Assembly (NCBI RefSeq): GCF_018736065.1 | Contig: NZ_CP076129.1 | Coordinates: 124,001-188,000, forward strand | Source of the DNA: Flammeovirga kamogawensis | GTDB lineage: Bacteria > Bacteroidota > Bacteroidia > Cytophagales > Flammeovirgaceae | DNA: 64,000 nucleotides | Reading direction: 5' to 3' | Part shown: piece by piece, positions 9,569-19,102 of the stretch | How positions within the stretch are numbered: position 1 is the stretch's first letter | Layout of the letters: the number at the start of each line of letters is the position of its first letter | The notes under the pieces: model-generated | The model's input: the letters and a program-made list of their open reading frames with translations, nothing else | Database searches by the model: none | Told to the model about the DNA's origin: nothing | Translations under genes and position numbers: made by a program

Positions 9569-10711
9569 ATGAAAAAGTTTATACTATTATTAATAGTTCC
9601 TGTTTATATCAATATAGCAAATGCACAATCAGAGTTTGATTTTAATGGTATGCTTGTAGGGTTTACTACTTATTCTCCAGAAGCAGAAGAATTGAATTTA
9701 TGGAGTGGTGCAAGGTACATACCTGAATTAAAATTTGAGCATAAATTTGATTCCCTAAATTCATTATCTGCATTTGTTTCTGCCAATTTGTACGGGTCTG
9801 TTCAATATGTAAACGGAACGCCTATTTGGGAGGGAACAGTAGCTCCTTATAGAGGTTGGGTAAGGTATGAATATGGTAATAGTGAAGTTAGAGTTGGGCT
9901 TCAAAAAATAGACTTTGGTTCATCAACATTATTACGCCCAATGCAGTGGTTTAATCAAATAGACCCTAGAGACCCTTTAGGGTTAACAAACGGTGTTTAT
10001 GCTGCTCTAGGGCGGTACTATTTTAAGAATAATACCAATATTTGGCTTTGGTCTTTGTATGGTAACGAAGAAAGGAGAGGCTACGATGCTTTACAAACTG
10101 TAAAAGACATTCCTGAATTTGGTGGCAGATTGCAACTACCTACACCAAAAGGCGAGATTGCTTTTTCTTATCACCACAGAGAAGCTGTATTAGATACTCG
10201 CTGGGATGTAAATAACCCATTGTATATAGAAACTCCAGAGAATAGAATTGGTATAGACGGGAAATGGGATGTTATTGTTGGTTTTTGGTTTGAAGGCACA
10301 TATACCAAAACAAAAGAGAACATAGGTATCCTTACAAATCAAACACTTTTTGATGTTGGGGCAGATTATACTTTACCTATTGGAAGTGGTCTTAATGTAG
10401 TTGCTGAACACATGTTTACATGGTATGGTGAAGAGTTTGATCATGCAGAATATAAAGGCAATACTACAGCTTTGTCCATCAATTATCCTCTAAGTTTTTT
10501 CGATAATATATCTCTAATGATTTATAGGGATTGGGCTAATGATGGAAATGGATTTTATGGAACTTACAATCATGATTTCTCAATTTGGACAGGTTATGTA
10601 ATGGTGTATTATAATCCAACAGTAGCTTCTTCAGCACCAACAGTTACTAACGATTTAAATCAATTTACACCTGGTTTTGGTGTACGATTAATGGCGGTAT
10701 TAAATCATTAA
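9569..10711 (+). CDS. Predicted outer-membrane beta-barrel protein
   Basis: A 380-residue protein with a Sec signal peptide (MKKFILLLIVPVYINIANAQ) followed by alternating aromatic-rich strands such as YRGWVRYEYG and EVRVGLQKIDFG. It ends in a strand (GFGVRLMAVLNH) consistent with an outer-membrane beta-barrel. It sits between the TetR regulator and an ABC-type exporter with a LolA-like partner. It may be the outer-membrane part or a substrate-side partner of that system. I do not recognise a named family. Confidence 0.7.
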   Translation: MKKFILLLIVPVYINIANAQSEFDFNGMLVGFTTYSPEAEELNLWSGARYIPELKFEHKFDSLNSLSAFVSANLYGSVQYVNGTPIWEGTVAPYRGWVRYEYGNSEVRVGLQKIDFGSSTLLRPMQWFNQIDPRDPLGLTNGVYAALGRYYFKNNTNIWLWSLYGNEERRGYDALQTVKDIPEFGGRLQLPTPKGEIAFSYHHREAVLDTRWDVNNPLYIETPENRIGIDGKWDVIVGFWFEGTYTKTKENIGILTNQTLFDVGADYTLPIGSGLNVVAEHMFTWYGEEFDHAEYKGNTTALSINYPLSFFDNISLMIYRDWANDGNGFYGTYNHDFSIWTGYVMVYYNPTVASSAPTVTNDLNQFTPGFGVRLMAVLNH

Positions 10712-10727
10712 AAAAATATATATTCAG

Positions 10728-11420
10728 ATGGATAAAAGTATCATAGACATACAAGATGTTACCAAAAGATTTCCAGTAGGAGATACAGAATTTACAGCAC
10801 TAAGAAACATCAATTTAAAAATTGAAAAAGGGGAATTTACAGGGTTAATAGGGCCGAGTGGTTCTGGTAAAACAACCTTATTAAATTTAGTAGGAGCTTT
10901 AGACGAACCGTCTGATGGAAAAATTTTGATAAGTGGTAAAAATGTGGCGGCAAAATCAGATGAAGAATCGGCTTTATTGAGAAATGAACATATAGGTTTC
11001 ATTTTTCAGAGTTATAACTTATTGCCAGTTTACACTATTTTCGAAAATGTTGAATTTCCATTATTACTTCAAAAAATGGGGAAAGAGGAACGCAAAAAAG
11101 AAGTAATGCAAGCATTAGAGTGGGTAGGATTAGCAGATATAGCAAATAAAAAGCCTTCACAAATTTCTGGCGGACAAGCACAGCGTGTAGCCATTGCAAG
11201 ATCAATTGTAAAAAAGCCAGACATAGTTTTAGCAGACGAACCTACAGCAAATTTAGATTCAGAAAATGCTTATAAAATAATGGATATTCTGAAAAAATTA
11301 AACGAGGATTTAGGCATCACTTTCTTGTTTTCATCGCATGATTCTAAAGTAATTGACTATCTAAAACGAATAATTTCTTTAGAAGACGGAAAGGTAATTA
11401 AAGACGAAACAAAGCGTTAA
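10728..11420 (+). CDS. ABC transporter ATPase (LolD/MacB type)
   Basis: A 230-residue ATPase. Walker A is GPSGSGKT (42-49), the Q-loop glutamine is near 94, the signature is SGGQAQR (147-153), Walker B is IVLADE (166-171) and the switch histidine is H204. Length and motifs fit the LolD/MacB/FtsE class, which powers FtsX-type permeases rather than import systems. It ends one base before the first permease gene starts, so the two are translationally coupled. It should energise extraction or export of lipoproteins or other envelope substrates. Confidence 0.92.
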   Translation: MDKSIIDIQDVTKRFPVGDTEFTALRNINLKIEKGEFTGLIGPSGSGKTTLLNLVGALDEPSDGKILISGKNVAAKSDEESALLRNEHIGFIFQSYNLLPVYTIFENVEFPLLLQKMGKEERKKEVMQALEWVGLADIANKKPSQISGGQAQRVAIARSIVKKPDIVLADEPTANLDSENAYKIMDILKKLNEDLGITFLFSSHDSKVIDYLKRIISLEDGKVIKDETKR

Positions 11421-11421
11421 T

Positions 11422-12597
11422 ATGAATACTTTATATCATTTTACCCTAAGTTTTAAATTGGCCTTTAGGAACATCATTAGTTCAGGTTTAAGAACATGGC
11501 TAACTATAATTACGTTAGCATTGGCTTTTGTCATGATTTTGTTCTTTAACTCAATGTACAAAGGTTGGGAATACCAAGGGATAATCGACCAAGAAGATTG
11601 GGAATTTGCACAAGGGCATTTAACTCACCCTGAATACGATAAACTAGACCCTTTTACTATAGAAAGTGGACATGGAACATTTGAAGATAACCCACATGCA
11701 ATACCTGTATTAATCATTCAAGCCAATATTTATCCAGAAGGAAGAATGTTGCCTATTTTACTAAAAGGAATACCTTCTGACCAACAAATAGTAAAACTCC
11801 CAACACATAAATTTAAACATTCTGAAGCAGAAATTCCTGTAATTATTGGAGAAGGAATGGCACAGAACAATCATTTAAAAGTAGGAGATAAAATACTAAT
11901 GCGTTGGAAAGATAATAAAGGAACTTTTGATGCTAAAAATGTTACAATAGAAGCCATATTTAAAACATCTGTACCAACTGTAGATGCAGGGCAAATATGG
12001 ATAGATATCAATACGTTATGGAGTTTGACAGGAAAGAAACAGGAAGCCACTTACTTTTTATGTGATGCCGATTTTGATCAATCAAAAACAGGAGATTGGA
12101 AGTTTTCTTCTAAAGATGAACTCTTAAAAGATTTTTATGCAATGATAGAAATGAAATCTTCATCGAGTGTATTTCTTTATGGCATCTTAATGATTATTGC
12201 TTTAATCGCAATTTTTGATTCTCAAGTATTCTCCGTTTTCAAACGTCAAAAAGAAATAGGAACGTATATAGCACTCGGTTTTACTAAAAAACGTGTTACA
12301 TTTTTATTTACAGTAGAAGGTGTAATGTATGCATTACTTGCAATTATTGTAGGTACTGTTATCGCACTTCCACTAATTAGTTGGTTAAATACAGTAGGTA
12401 TTCCAATGTCTGCCAATCAAGAGGCATCCAAAGAAATGGGAGTGACCATAGGTGAATACATTTATCCGCTTTTAACAACAGGGTTATATCTAAAAACAGT
12501 GTTATGGATTATTGGCTTATCTGCAATTGTAAGCTATTTACCTGTTAGAAAAATTGCAAAAATGAATACAGTAGATGCACTTAAAGGAAAGAAATAA
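11422..12597 (+). CDS. FtsX-family ABC permease 1
   Basis: A 391-residue permease with the LolC/MacB topology: one N-terminal membrane helix (about 20-45), a large periplasmic domain (about 46-250) and three C-terminal helices (about 255-275, 295-322 and 355-375), ending in the usual PVRKIAKMNTVDALKGKK. It overlaps the second permease by one base (stop and start share an A). The two permeases probably form a LolCE-like heterodimer with the upstream ATPase. Confidence 0.9.
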   Translation: MNTLYHFTLSFKLAFRNIISSGLRTWLTIITLALAFVMILFFNSMYKGWEYQGIIDQEDWEFAQGHLTHPEYDKLDPFTIESGHGTFEDNPHAIPVLIIQANIYPEGRMLPILLKGIPSDQQIVKLPTHKFKHSEAEIPVIIGEGMAQNNHLKVGDKILMRWKDNKGTFDAKNVTIEAIFKTSVPTVDAGQIWIDINTLWSLTGKKQEATYFLCDADFDQSKTGDWKFSSKDELLKDFYAMIEMKSSSSVFLYGILMIIALIAIFDSQVFSVFKRQKEIGTYIALGFTKKRVTFLFTVEGVMYALLAIIVGTVIALPLISWLNTVGIPMSANQEASKEMGVTIGEYIYPLLTTGLYLKTVLWIIGLSAIVSYLPVRKIAKMNTVDALKGKK

Positions 12598-13868
12598 TGT
12601 TCGAATTTTTATTTAAAGGGCTAATAAGAGACAAAAGTAGAAGCCTCCTTCCTGTAATTGTGGTTGGGTTAGGTGTATCACTTTCTGTGTTTTTTGTAGG
12701 CTATATGAAAGGAGCTTTGGGTGATGTAATCGAAATGAATGCTCGTTTTGGTACAGGACATGTTAAAGTTATGACAAGAGAATATATCAAAAATATATCT
12801 CAAAAACCTTTGGATTTATCTATATACGATGCAAGTGATGTGATTGCAGATTTAGAAGATAAATTTCCAACAATGGATTGGGTAAAACGTGTATCATTTG
12901 GTGGTATACTTGATGTACCCAACGAACAAGGACAAACTAAAACGCAAGGAATTGCTGGAGGTTTAGCATTCGATATGTCAGAAAATAGTTCTGATTTAAA
13001 AAGAATGAAATTAAAAGAAAGTATTAAAAAAGGAAGGTTACCGAATGCACCATTTGAGATACTGCTTGGAGAAGGTTTAGCCAAAAGAATGAAAGTAAAA
13101 CTAGGCGATAATATTACTTATTTTGGTACAACAATGGACGGTAGTATGTCTTTTCAGAATTTTAAATTTGTAGGTACAATTGGTTTTGGAACTTCTGTAT
13201 TAGACGATAAAACATTTATTATTTCTTTAAAAGATGCAGAATACATTTTAGATATGGACGATGCAGCTCAAGAAATTTTTGGTTTTTTACCCAACGATAC
13301 ATACGATGAAGAAAAAGTACAGGAAGTAAAGACAATATACAATGCTTCGTTAAAAGTAAATAAAGATGAGTTTGCACCAGAAATGTTAGCACTTAGAGAT
13401 CAAAATGGTTTGGCTTATATGTTAGATATGAGTGCTTCAATGTCTAGCATTTTTACTGTTTTCTTTATAATTGCAATGTCCATTGTTTTATGGAATACAG
13501 GGTTGTTAGGAGGACTAAGAAGATATACAGAATTTGGTATTAGGATAGCAATTGGAGAATCTAAAAAAGCAATTTATAAATCTTTAATTTTAGAAGCCTT
13601 GGTTGTTGGTGTAATAGGTTCTGCATTAGGAACATTACTTGGTATTTTATGTACATATTATTTACAGGAAGTAGGTATTGATATTAGTAGCATGATGGGG
13701 CAAAGTAATATGATAATGTCCAATATTATAAGAGCTCAAGTTGTTCCCCAGCAATTATGGATAGGCTTTATCCCGGGAGTGTGTGCAACTGTTTTAGGAG
13801 CATTACTATCTGGAAGAGGAATATTCAAACGTCAAACGTCAACATTATTCAATGAATTAGGGGTTTAA
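12597..13868 (+). CDS. FtsX-family ABC permease 2
   Basis: A 423-residue permease with the same four-helix FtsX architecture: an N-terminal helix at about 15-38, a large periplasmic domain, and helices at about 278-300, 325-350 and 385-405. It begins on the last base of permease 1 and so is co-translated with it. It is the second half of the presumed LolCDE-like complex. Its partner on the periplasmic side is probably the LolA-like protein encoded next. Confidence 0.9.
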   Translation: MFEFLFKGLIRDKSRSLLPVIVVGLGVSLSVFFVGYMKGALGDVIEMNARFGTGHVKVMTREYIKNISQKPLDLSIYDASDVIADLEDKFPTMDWVKRVSFGGILDVPNEQGQTKTQGIAGGLAFDMSENSSDLKRMKLKESIKKGRLPNAPFEILLGEGLAKRMKVKLGDNITYFGTTMDGSMSFQNFKFVGTIGFGTSVLDDKTFIISLKDAEYILDMDDAAQEIFGFLPNDTYDEEKVQEVKTIYNASLKVNKDEFAPEMLALRDQNGLAYMLDMSASMSSIFTVFFIIAMSIVLWNTGLLGGLRRYTEFGIRIAIGESKKAIYKSLILEALVVGVIGSALGTLLGILCTYYLQEVGIDISSMMGQSNMIMSNIIRAQVVPQQLWIGFIPGVCATVLGALLSGRGIFKRQTSTLFNELGV

Positions 13869-13915
13869 TTTAATTCAAATTCAAAGCCTATTTAAGGGTA
13901 ATAAAAATATAAAAA

Positions 13916-14647
13916 ATGAAAAAGCTATTATCACTAGTATTTGCACTGATTACAAGCACTATTTATGCTCAAGATCCTGTGGCGATGCTAAAGAAAATCG
14001 ATGACAATATGTATTCTGCGACAAAAATCTCTACTGCTAAGATGATTGTACACGGAAAGAGAAAAGATAAAGAAATTGTATCAAAGGGATATTCTAGAGG
14101 CACTACAGATTCTTTTACAGAATACCTTTCACCAGCTAGAGAAAAAGGTACAAAAATGCTCAAATTAGATGATAAATTATGGATTTATTCTCCATCATCG
14201 GATAGAACAATTCAAATTTCAGGGCACATGCTAAGACAATCGGTAAATGGATCGGACATGTCTTACGAAGACATGATGCAAGAACGTAAATTGGTGGATA
14301 TGTATGCTCCAACCATTTTGGGAGAAGAAGAAATGAATGGTGAACTGTGCTACATTTTAGAGTTAGAAGCTATTGTTGATGACCCAGCTTATCAAAAAAT
14401 TAAAATGTGGGTAGACAAAGAACATTATGTACCAATGCGCCAAGACCTTTTTGCAAAAAGTGGACAAATGCTAAAAACCATCAACATGGAAGATATTCGA
14501 CCTGTAAATGGTAAGTATTATCCTTTTAAAATGAATTATAAAGATGTTTTAAAAGATGGTAAAGGAACTGATTTTATTATAATTGAAATGGAAGATAATG
14601 TTCCAATCTCAGATAACGTGTTTAATAAAGCGAATTTAAAGAAGTAG
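13916..14647 (+). CDS. LolA-like outer-membrane lipoprotein-sorting protein
   Basis: A 243-residue periplasmic protein with a signal peptide (MKKLLSLVFALITSTIYAQ). It has the pattern of the LolA-like family found next to FtsX-type transporters: an unclosed barrel of strands such as FTEYLSPAREKGTKML, KLWIYSPSSDRTIQISG and KMWVDKEHYVPMRQ. The family is thought to carry lipids or lipoproteins across the periplasm. It is the last gene of the operon and is closed by a strong bidirectional terminator. Confidence 0.85.
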   Translation: MKKLLSLVFALITSTIYAQDPVAMLKKIDDNMYSATKISTAKMIVHGKRKDKEIVSKGYSRGTTDSFTEYLSPAREKGTKMLKLDDKLWIYSPSSDRTIQISGHMLRQSVNGSDMSYEDMMQERKLVDMYAPTILGEEEMNGELCYILELEAIVDDPAYQKIKMWVDKEHYVPMRQDLFAKSGQMLKTINMEDIRPVNGKYYPFKMNYKDVLKDGKGTDFIIIEMEDNVPISDNVFNKANLKK

Positions 14648-14652
14648 TTCCA

Positions 14653-14690
14653 AACAATAAAAGGAGTGCCTAAACTCTCCTTTTATTGTT
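14653..14690. terminator. Bidirectional terminator between convergent genes
   Basis: A perfect 14-bp stem, AACAATAAAAGGAG (14653-14666) with CTCCTTTTATTGTT (14677-14690), lies between the LolA-like gene and the opposing lipoprotein gene, with A- and T-rich flanks for both directions. Confidence 0.85.
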
Positions 14691-14703
14691 TCATACCTTT
14701 TAT

Positions 14704-15192
14704 TTATTTACATGGTAATTGAAAATCTGGGTTGTTGATTGAAGAACCATACTCAGTCTCAATAGCATAGAAAATAGTAACATTAGTAGTATCACAATTT
14801 TTAATGGTTAGCACAAATTGACGTGAGTCATACTCTGCTTTATACCTAATTTGTTGCCCATCAGGAGAAGTTACATCAACTATATATGATAATTGACCTG
14901 TTTCATCATGGGTATAACCAGAACTATTTAAAGTGAAACCATCATTATTAACAAGTTCTTTACCCAATCTACTTACAAAGGTACAGGAGTAAATTATTCC
15001 ATTCGGAATTGCATCATTTGTATAATCTGCATCACCATCATCAAATGGATTGTCTTTACCATAATTAATATCATCATCATAAATAGGTGCAATTGGCTCT
15101 GGTGAAGTTGGCTCAATATCATTAGAAGTTGAACAAGAAGATACAAATGCTGTAATAGCTATTACCAAAATATAAAGGATATTATTTTTCAT
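14704..15192 (-). CDS. Small putative lipoprotein
   Basis: A 162-residue protein with a lipoprotein signal peptide (MKNNILYILVIAITAFVSSC, Cys20) and an acidic, low-complexity linker (PTSPEPIAPIYDDDINYG). A beta-rich C-terminal half contains two cysteines (KNCDTTN and PDFQLPC). It stands alone, converging on the LolA-like gene. No family recognised. Surface exposure is likely but inferred. Confidence 0.75.
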   Translation of the reverse strand: MKNNILYILVIAITAFVSSCSTSNDIEPTSPEPIAPIYDDDINYGKDNPFDDGDADYTNDAIPNGIIYSCTFVSRLGKELVNNDGFTLNSSGYTHDETGQLSYIVDVTSPDGQQIRYKAEYDSRQFVLTIKNCDTTNVTIFYAIETEYGSSINNPDFQLPCK

Positions 15193-15518
15193 ATAATTTA
15201 ATTCGTGAACAAATGATTTATGTTTGATGTTAAACTATACGTCGTTTGTTTAGGTTACGAACTTTTGTGTTTTGTTATCCTATGGTAATTTTTGATAGGG
15301 CTTTTGTCTATTTTATTGATGTTTGATAAGAAATTTTGACGAAAAAAAGGGGTGTATTAATAAAAGTGGATTCTTTAGAAAGAAAGCTTGCAGATAAATT
15401 TCATTGTATTTATATTATATAACATTAAGATTTTTTTATAAAAAGAAACAAAGAATTAATTTTAGTGTTTATAACAATACTATCGTTTTCAAACTACAAG
15501 TCTCCTAGAATTACTACT

Positions 15519-18500
15519 GTGAAAAATCTACTACTCATAATATCATTACTGTTCTGTGCAGTTCAGTTTTGTAATGCAACAAGTACAATCAATAACGAAA
15601 GGTTGTATGTTGACTCTCTTACTACTTTACAACAGAGTGGAAGATTGATAGAAGCCAAAGAATTATCTATTCAATGGATAAATAAGATAAAAGAACAACA
15701 TGGTGAGGTGTCTGTTCAACTTGTTGTGCCATTAATTTTTTCGTCAAAATTAGGTATTGGTAGAAGAGAGTATAAACTTTCTATTCATCATTTAGAAGAG
15801 GCGATTGCCATAATGAACAAAACTACTGGATGGTTATACCCAGATTACGGGTTGGCGTTAAATCTTCTAATTTTATGTAAAACCCAACAACATGATTTGT
15901 TTGGGGCCTTAGGTTATTTAAACGAAGTAGAAGTTATTTATCAGAAAACACTATCAACAGAACATATTGATTATGGATATACCATTTTAAATAAAGCATT
16001 AATAGAACAACTAAAAGGTAATTTTTTAAATGCTGAAGGTTTCTTTTTTGATGCTTTAGAATTTAATGAAATACAATACAACACATCAGGAAGAGTTTTT
16101 ATTCAAACAGAATGGATTAAAGTTTTACTTGCTGATTTGTATGTACAATGGTATAAACCGAAAGAAGCTACAGAACTTTTAAAAATGGTAGATAAAGCTG
16201 TAGTAGATCTAAATCAGTTAGACAGCCCGTTATATGCACAGGTAGTCTTAACTTATGGAGATGCAATGATGCTTAAAGAAAACTTTGATATAGCACTTTC
16301 TTACTATAATAAATTTGAAAAGAACATAGCGATAACATTAGGGAAGTCACATCCTTGGTATTTTATAGGTCTACATAAAATTGCAAAAGTATATAAAAGA
16401 CAATCTAAGTTTGAAACAGCTAAACGTTTATTAGTAAACATAGAAGGACACTATAATCCAGAGTTTTTTGATAAAAATGAATTTACAGAAGTGTTATTAG
16501 ATCTTGCAAAAATTAATATCAACCAAGGTTATATTCAAAATGCAGAAGACTATTTAGCAAAAATTCAAACTACGAATTATGATAAAAGAAGCCTGAAATA
16601 TTATTATCTAAGTCTAAAAGGAAAATTAAGTTTTATGAAAGGTGATTATATTGATTCTGAACTACATGTAACAGAATTAATATCACTTATAAGACAAGAG
16701 AAAGTTTATTATTCACCTCATTACAATACTGCTGTAGTTACATTAGTAGACCTTGATTTAATTTTAGGTAGGTTAGAAGATGCAAAGAAAGCAGCATCAA
16801 CAGAACTTAATTTTCTCACCAAAAGAGAAATGTCGAATTCTATAGATTTTATAAAGATTGTATTGAGTGATATTAGTGCTGCTTTAGCATTAGAAGATAC
16901 TGTTGGAGCATTAGTAAGAATAGAAAATTGCGAAAAGCTAATTTTAGAAAAATGCCAAAAATACCATTACTTAATGGTACGTGTAAACTACTTAAAAGGA
17001 ATTTACTTTACTTTAAGAAATGAACTTGATAAAGCACAAGAAGCCTATGCGTTAGCTTTAACAATTTCTCAGAAATTAGGTATCCAATCTGGCGAATATT
17101 ATTCGCTAATAATTATTGATGCAATAGCAAATATTCTTGTAGATAAAGGGGAACTTGATAATGCTTTAGAACAATACAACAAGCTTACAAATTCGTTTAG
17201 TGAAGCATCTATATATCAACCTGCATTACTAGGAAGAATAGCCTATATTAAAGCTTTAAAAGGTGAAATGAGACAAGCTGAGAAAATAATTATTAAGGCA
17301 ACAAATATGCGCTTTTCTCAGTACGAAAAGAACCTAAAGTTCTCTAGCGAAGATGAGAAAATTCAATACATACATAATACTAAAAAAGTGTTTTCATTTT
17401 TCTTTACCATATTTATTATGCAAGGAGATAATGTATCTGATGCAATGTTGAGCCAATGTTACAATATTCAATTGAATTATAGAAAGTACTTTCTGAATGA
17501 AGCAATAACAAGAAATAAAAAAATAAATGATTTAGGGGCTTATAGAGATGAATTAAGGTTTGATAATTATTTAGATGTAATGGTAGAGATGAAGTCACAA
17601 TTGGCTGCTGTGAATTATATGTCAAAATCTGAAAGAAAAAAAGTAGGCTATAATTCTTTTGTAACTAGAGATAGAATTAACAACCTTGAGAAATCCTTAG
17701 TTTATGCAAGTGATGCAGTAGGAGATACAAAACTAGAAAAAAACTATATTGATTGGTCTGATATACAGACAGAATTAACAGAGAATGAAATTGCACTTGA
17801 AATTATTAAAATAAATGATGTTCAAGATTCTGTCTCTAAATATATTGCACTTTGTATTCACAAAAACAGTGAAGTACCTAATTTGATCGAGATTGGTGAA
17901 GCGTCTACTTTAGAAGGTATAGCATTAAAAAGCTATACAAAAACTACTTCTCCAGCTAGTAGATCACTTACTTTTAAAGGTACATCATCTACTACTGTAG
18001 ACCCTTACAGTACATATTGGAAACCAATTAAATCATTCATTGATTCATTAGCAATCCCAGAACCTTCAATTATTGTAAGTAATGATGCCGTCTATAATCT
18101 ATTAAGTTTAAATACCCTTAAAAATCCAAAAACAGGAAAAAATGTTATTGAGGAAGATAAAATTAGATTAGTGACCAGTACTTCTCAGGTTTTTAGATCA
18201 AAAGATCAAAAGTTTAATAATAAAGATATTCTGTTAATGGGTAATCCTGAATTTTCAACATTAGAAAGTAGAGAGGCGTTGAGTAGATCTATGGAAGAAA
18301 GTGAAGATGAAGATAGTTACTTTTTTGAATTAGATGATTTGCCTGCTACAGCAAAAGAAGTACAAAATACTGAAGAATTGTTTAAAGCAAAAAATTGGAA
18401 TGTTACATCACTTACTAGAGAAAAAGCAACTGAGAATTATATTAAAAACTTAAAAACATCGCCTTCAATTTTACACATTGCTACACATGGTTTTTACATA

Positions 18501-18947
18501 AATCAATTGTCTAACCCAGTATCATCAAATGCTTTATTAAAATCTGGCTTATTCTTTTCAGAAATTTCTGACAGGTATACAGACGATATTAATGCAATTT
18601 ATACATCTGGAAATGACGGTATACTAACAGCCTATGAAGCAAAATCATTAAATTTAAAAAACACAAGGTTAGTTATTCTTTCAGCTTGTCAGACGGGTTT
18701 AACTGATGTATCTGAAGGTGATGGAATCTCTGGATTGCAATATGCATTTAGTATAGCAGGAGCTAAGTCTATAATTATGAGTTTATGGAGTGTAGATGAT
18801 AGAGCTACCCAATTATTGATGAATACTTTTTATGAAAGATGGATGTCTACCGGAAATAAAGAAATTGCTTTTAGAGAGGCTCAACTTGTTGTTAAGAAAG
18901 AATATGTAAAACCTTACTACTGGGGTGCATTTATATTGGTAAATTAG
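15519..18947 (+). CDS. TPR-CHAT domain protein
   Basis: A large exported protein: many tetratricopeptide-like helical repeats (about residues 40-650), then a C-terminal CHAT domain, a caspase-like cysteine peptidase fold. The likely catalytic pair is visible: His in SILHIATHGFY and Cys in LVILSACQTGL, followed by the conserved GDGISGLQYAF and MSLWSVDD. I choose the GTG at 15519 because it begins a clean signal peptide (KNLLLIISLLFCAVQFCNA). A GTG 54 bp upstream (15465) would add eighteen residues before it. CHAT proteins are often effectors in self-cleavage or signalling systems; the target here is unknown. Confidence 0.85.
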   Translation: MKNLLLIISLLFCAVQFCNATSTINNERLYVDSLTTLQQSGRLIEAKELSIQWINKIKEQHGEVSVQLVVPLIFSSKLGIGRREYKLSIHHLEEAIAIMNKTTGWLYPDYGLALNLLILCKTQQHDLFGALGYLNEVEVIYQKTLSTEHIDYGYTILNKALIEQLKGNFLNAEGFFFDALEFNEIQYNTSGRVFIQTEWIKVLLADLYVQWYKPKEATELLKMVDKAVVDLNQLDSPLYAQVVLTYGDAMMLKENFDIALSYYNKFEKNIAITLGKSHPWYFIGLHKIAKVYKRQSKFETAKRLLVNIEGHYNPEFFDKNEFTEVLLDLAKININQGYIQNAEDYLAKIQTTNYDKRSLKYYYLSLKGKLSFMKGDYIDSELHVTELISLIRQEKVYYSPHYNTAVVTLVDLDLILGRLEDAKKAASTELNFLTKREMSNSIDFIKIVLSDISAALALEDTVGALVRIENCEKLILEKCQKYHYLMVRVNYLKGIYFTLRNELDKAQEAYALALTISQKLGIQSGEYYSLIIIDAIANILVDKGELDNALEQYNKLTNSFSEASIYQPALLGRIAYIKALKGEMRQAEKIIIKATNMRFSQYEKNLKFSSEDEKIQYIHNTKKVFSFFFTIFIMQGDNVSDAMLSQCYNIQLNYRKYFLNEAITRNKKINDLGAYRDELRFDNYLDVMVEMKSQLAAVNYMSKSERKKVGYNSFVTRDRINNLEKSLVYASDAVGDTKLEKNYIDWSDIQTELTENEIALEIIKINDVQDSVSKYIALCIHKNSEVPNLIEIGEASTLEGIALKSYTKTTSPASRSLTFKGTSSTTVDPYSTYWKPIKSFIDSLAIPEPSIIVSNDAVYNLLSLNTLKNPKTGKNVIEEDKIRLVTSTSQVFRSKDQKFNNKDILLMGNPEFSTLESREALSRSMEESEDEDSYFFELDDLPATAKEVQNTEELFKAKNWNVTSLTREKATENYIKNLKTSPSILHIATHGFYINQLSNPVSSNALLKSGLFFSEISDRYTDDINAIYTSGNDGILTAYEAKSLNLKNTRLVILSACQTGLTDVSEGDGISGLQYAFSIAGAKSIIMSLWSVDDRATQLLMNTFYERWMSTGNKEIAFREAQLVVKKEYVKPYYWGAFILVN

Positions 18948-19102
18948 AAAAATTAATCAATTTCCTGATTGATTAATTAAAAACTATTAATAACATAAAT
19001 ATGACATTTAATAGCATTTTTAAGTTCTGTTTATTGTAGTTTTTGTTGTCATAATTAAATTTCAATTCATTAATTTTTTATGACTACAACGAATAAACAA
19101 GA

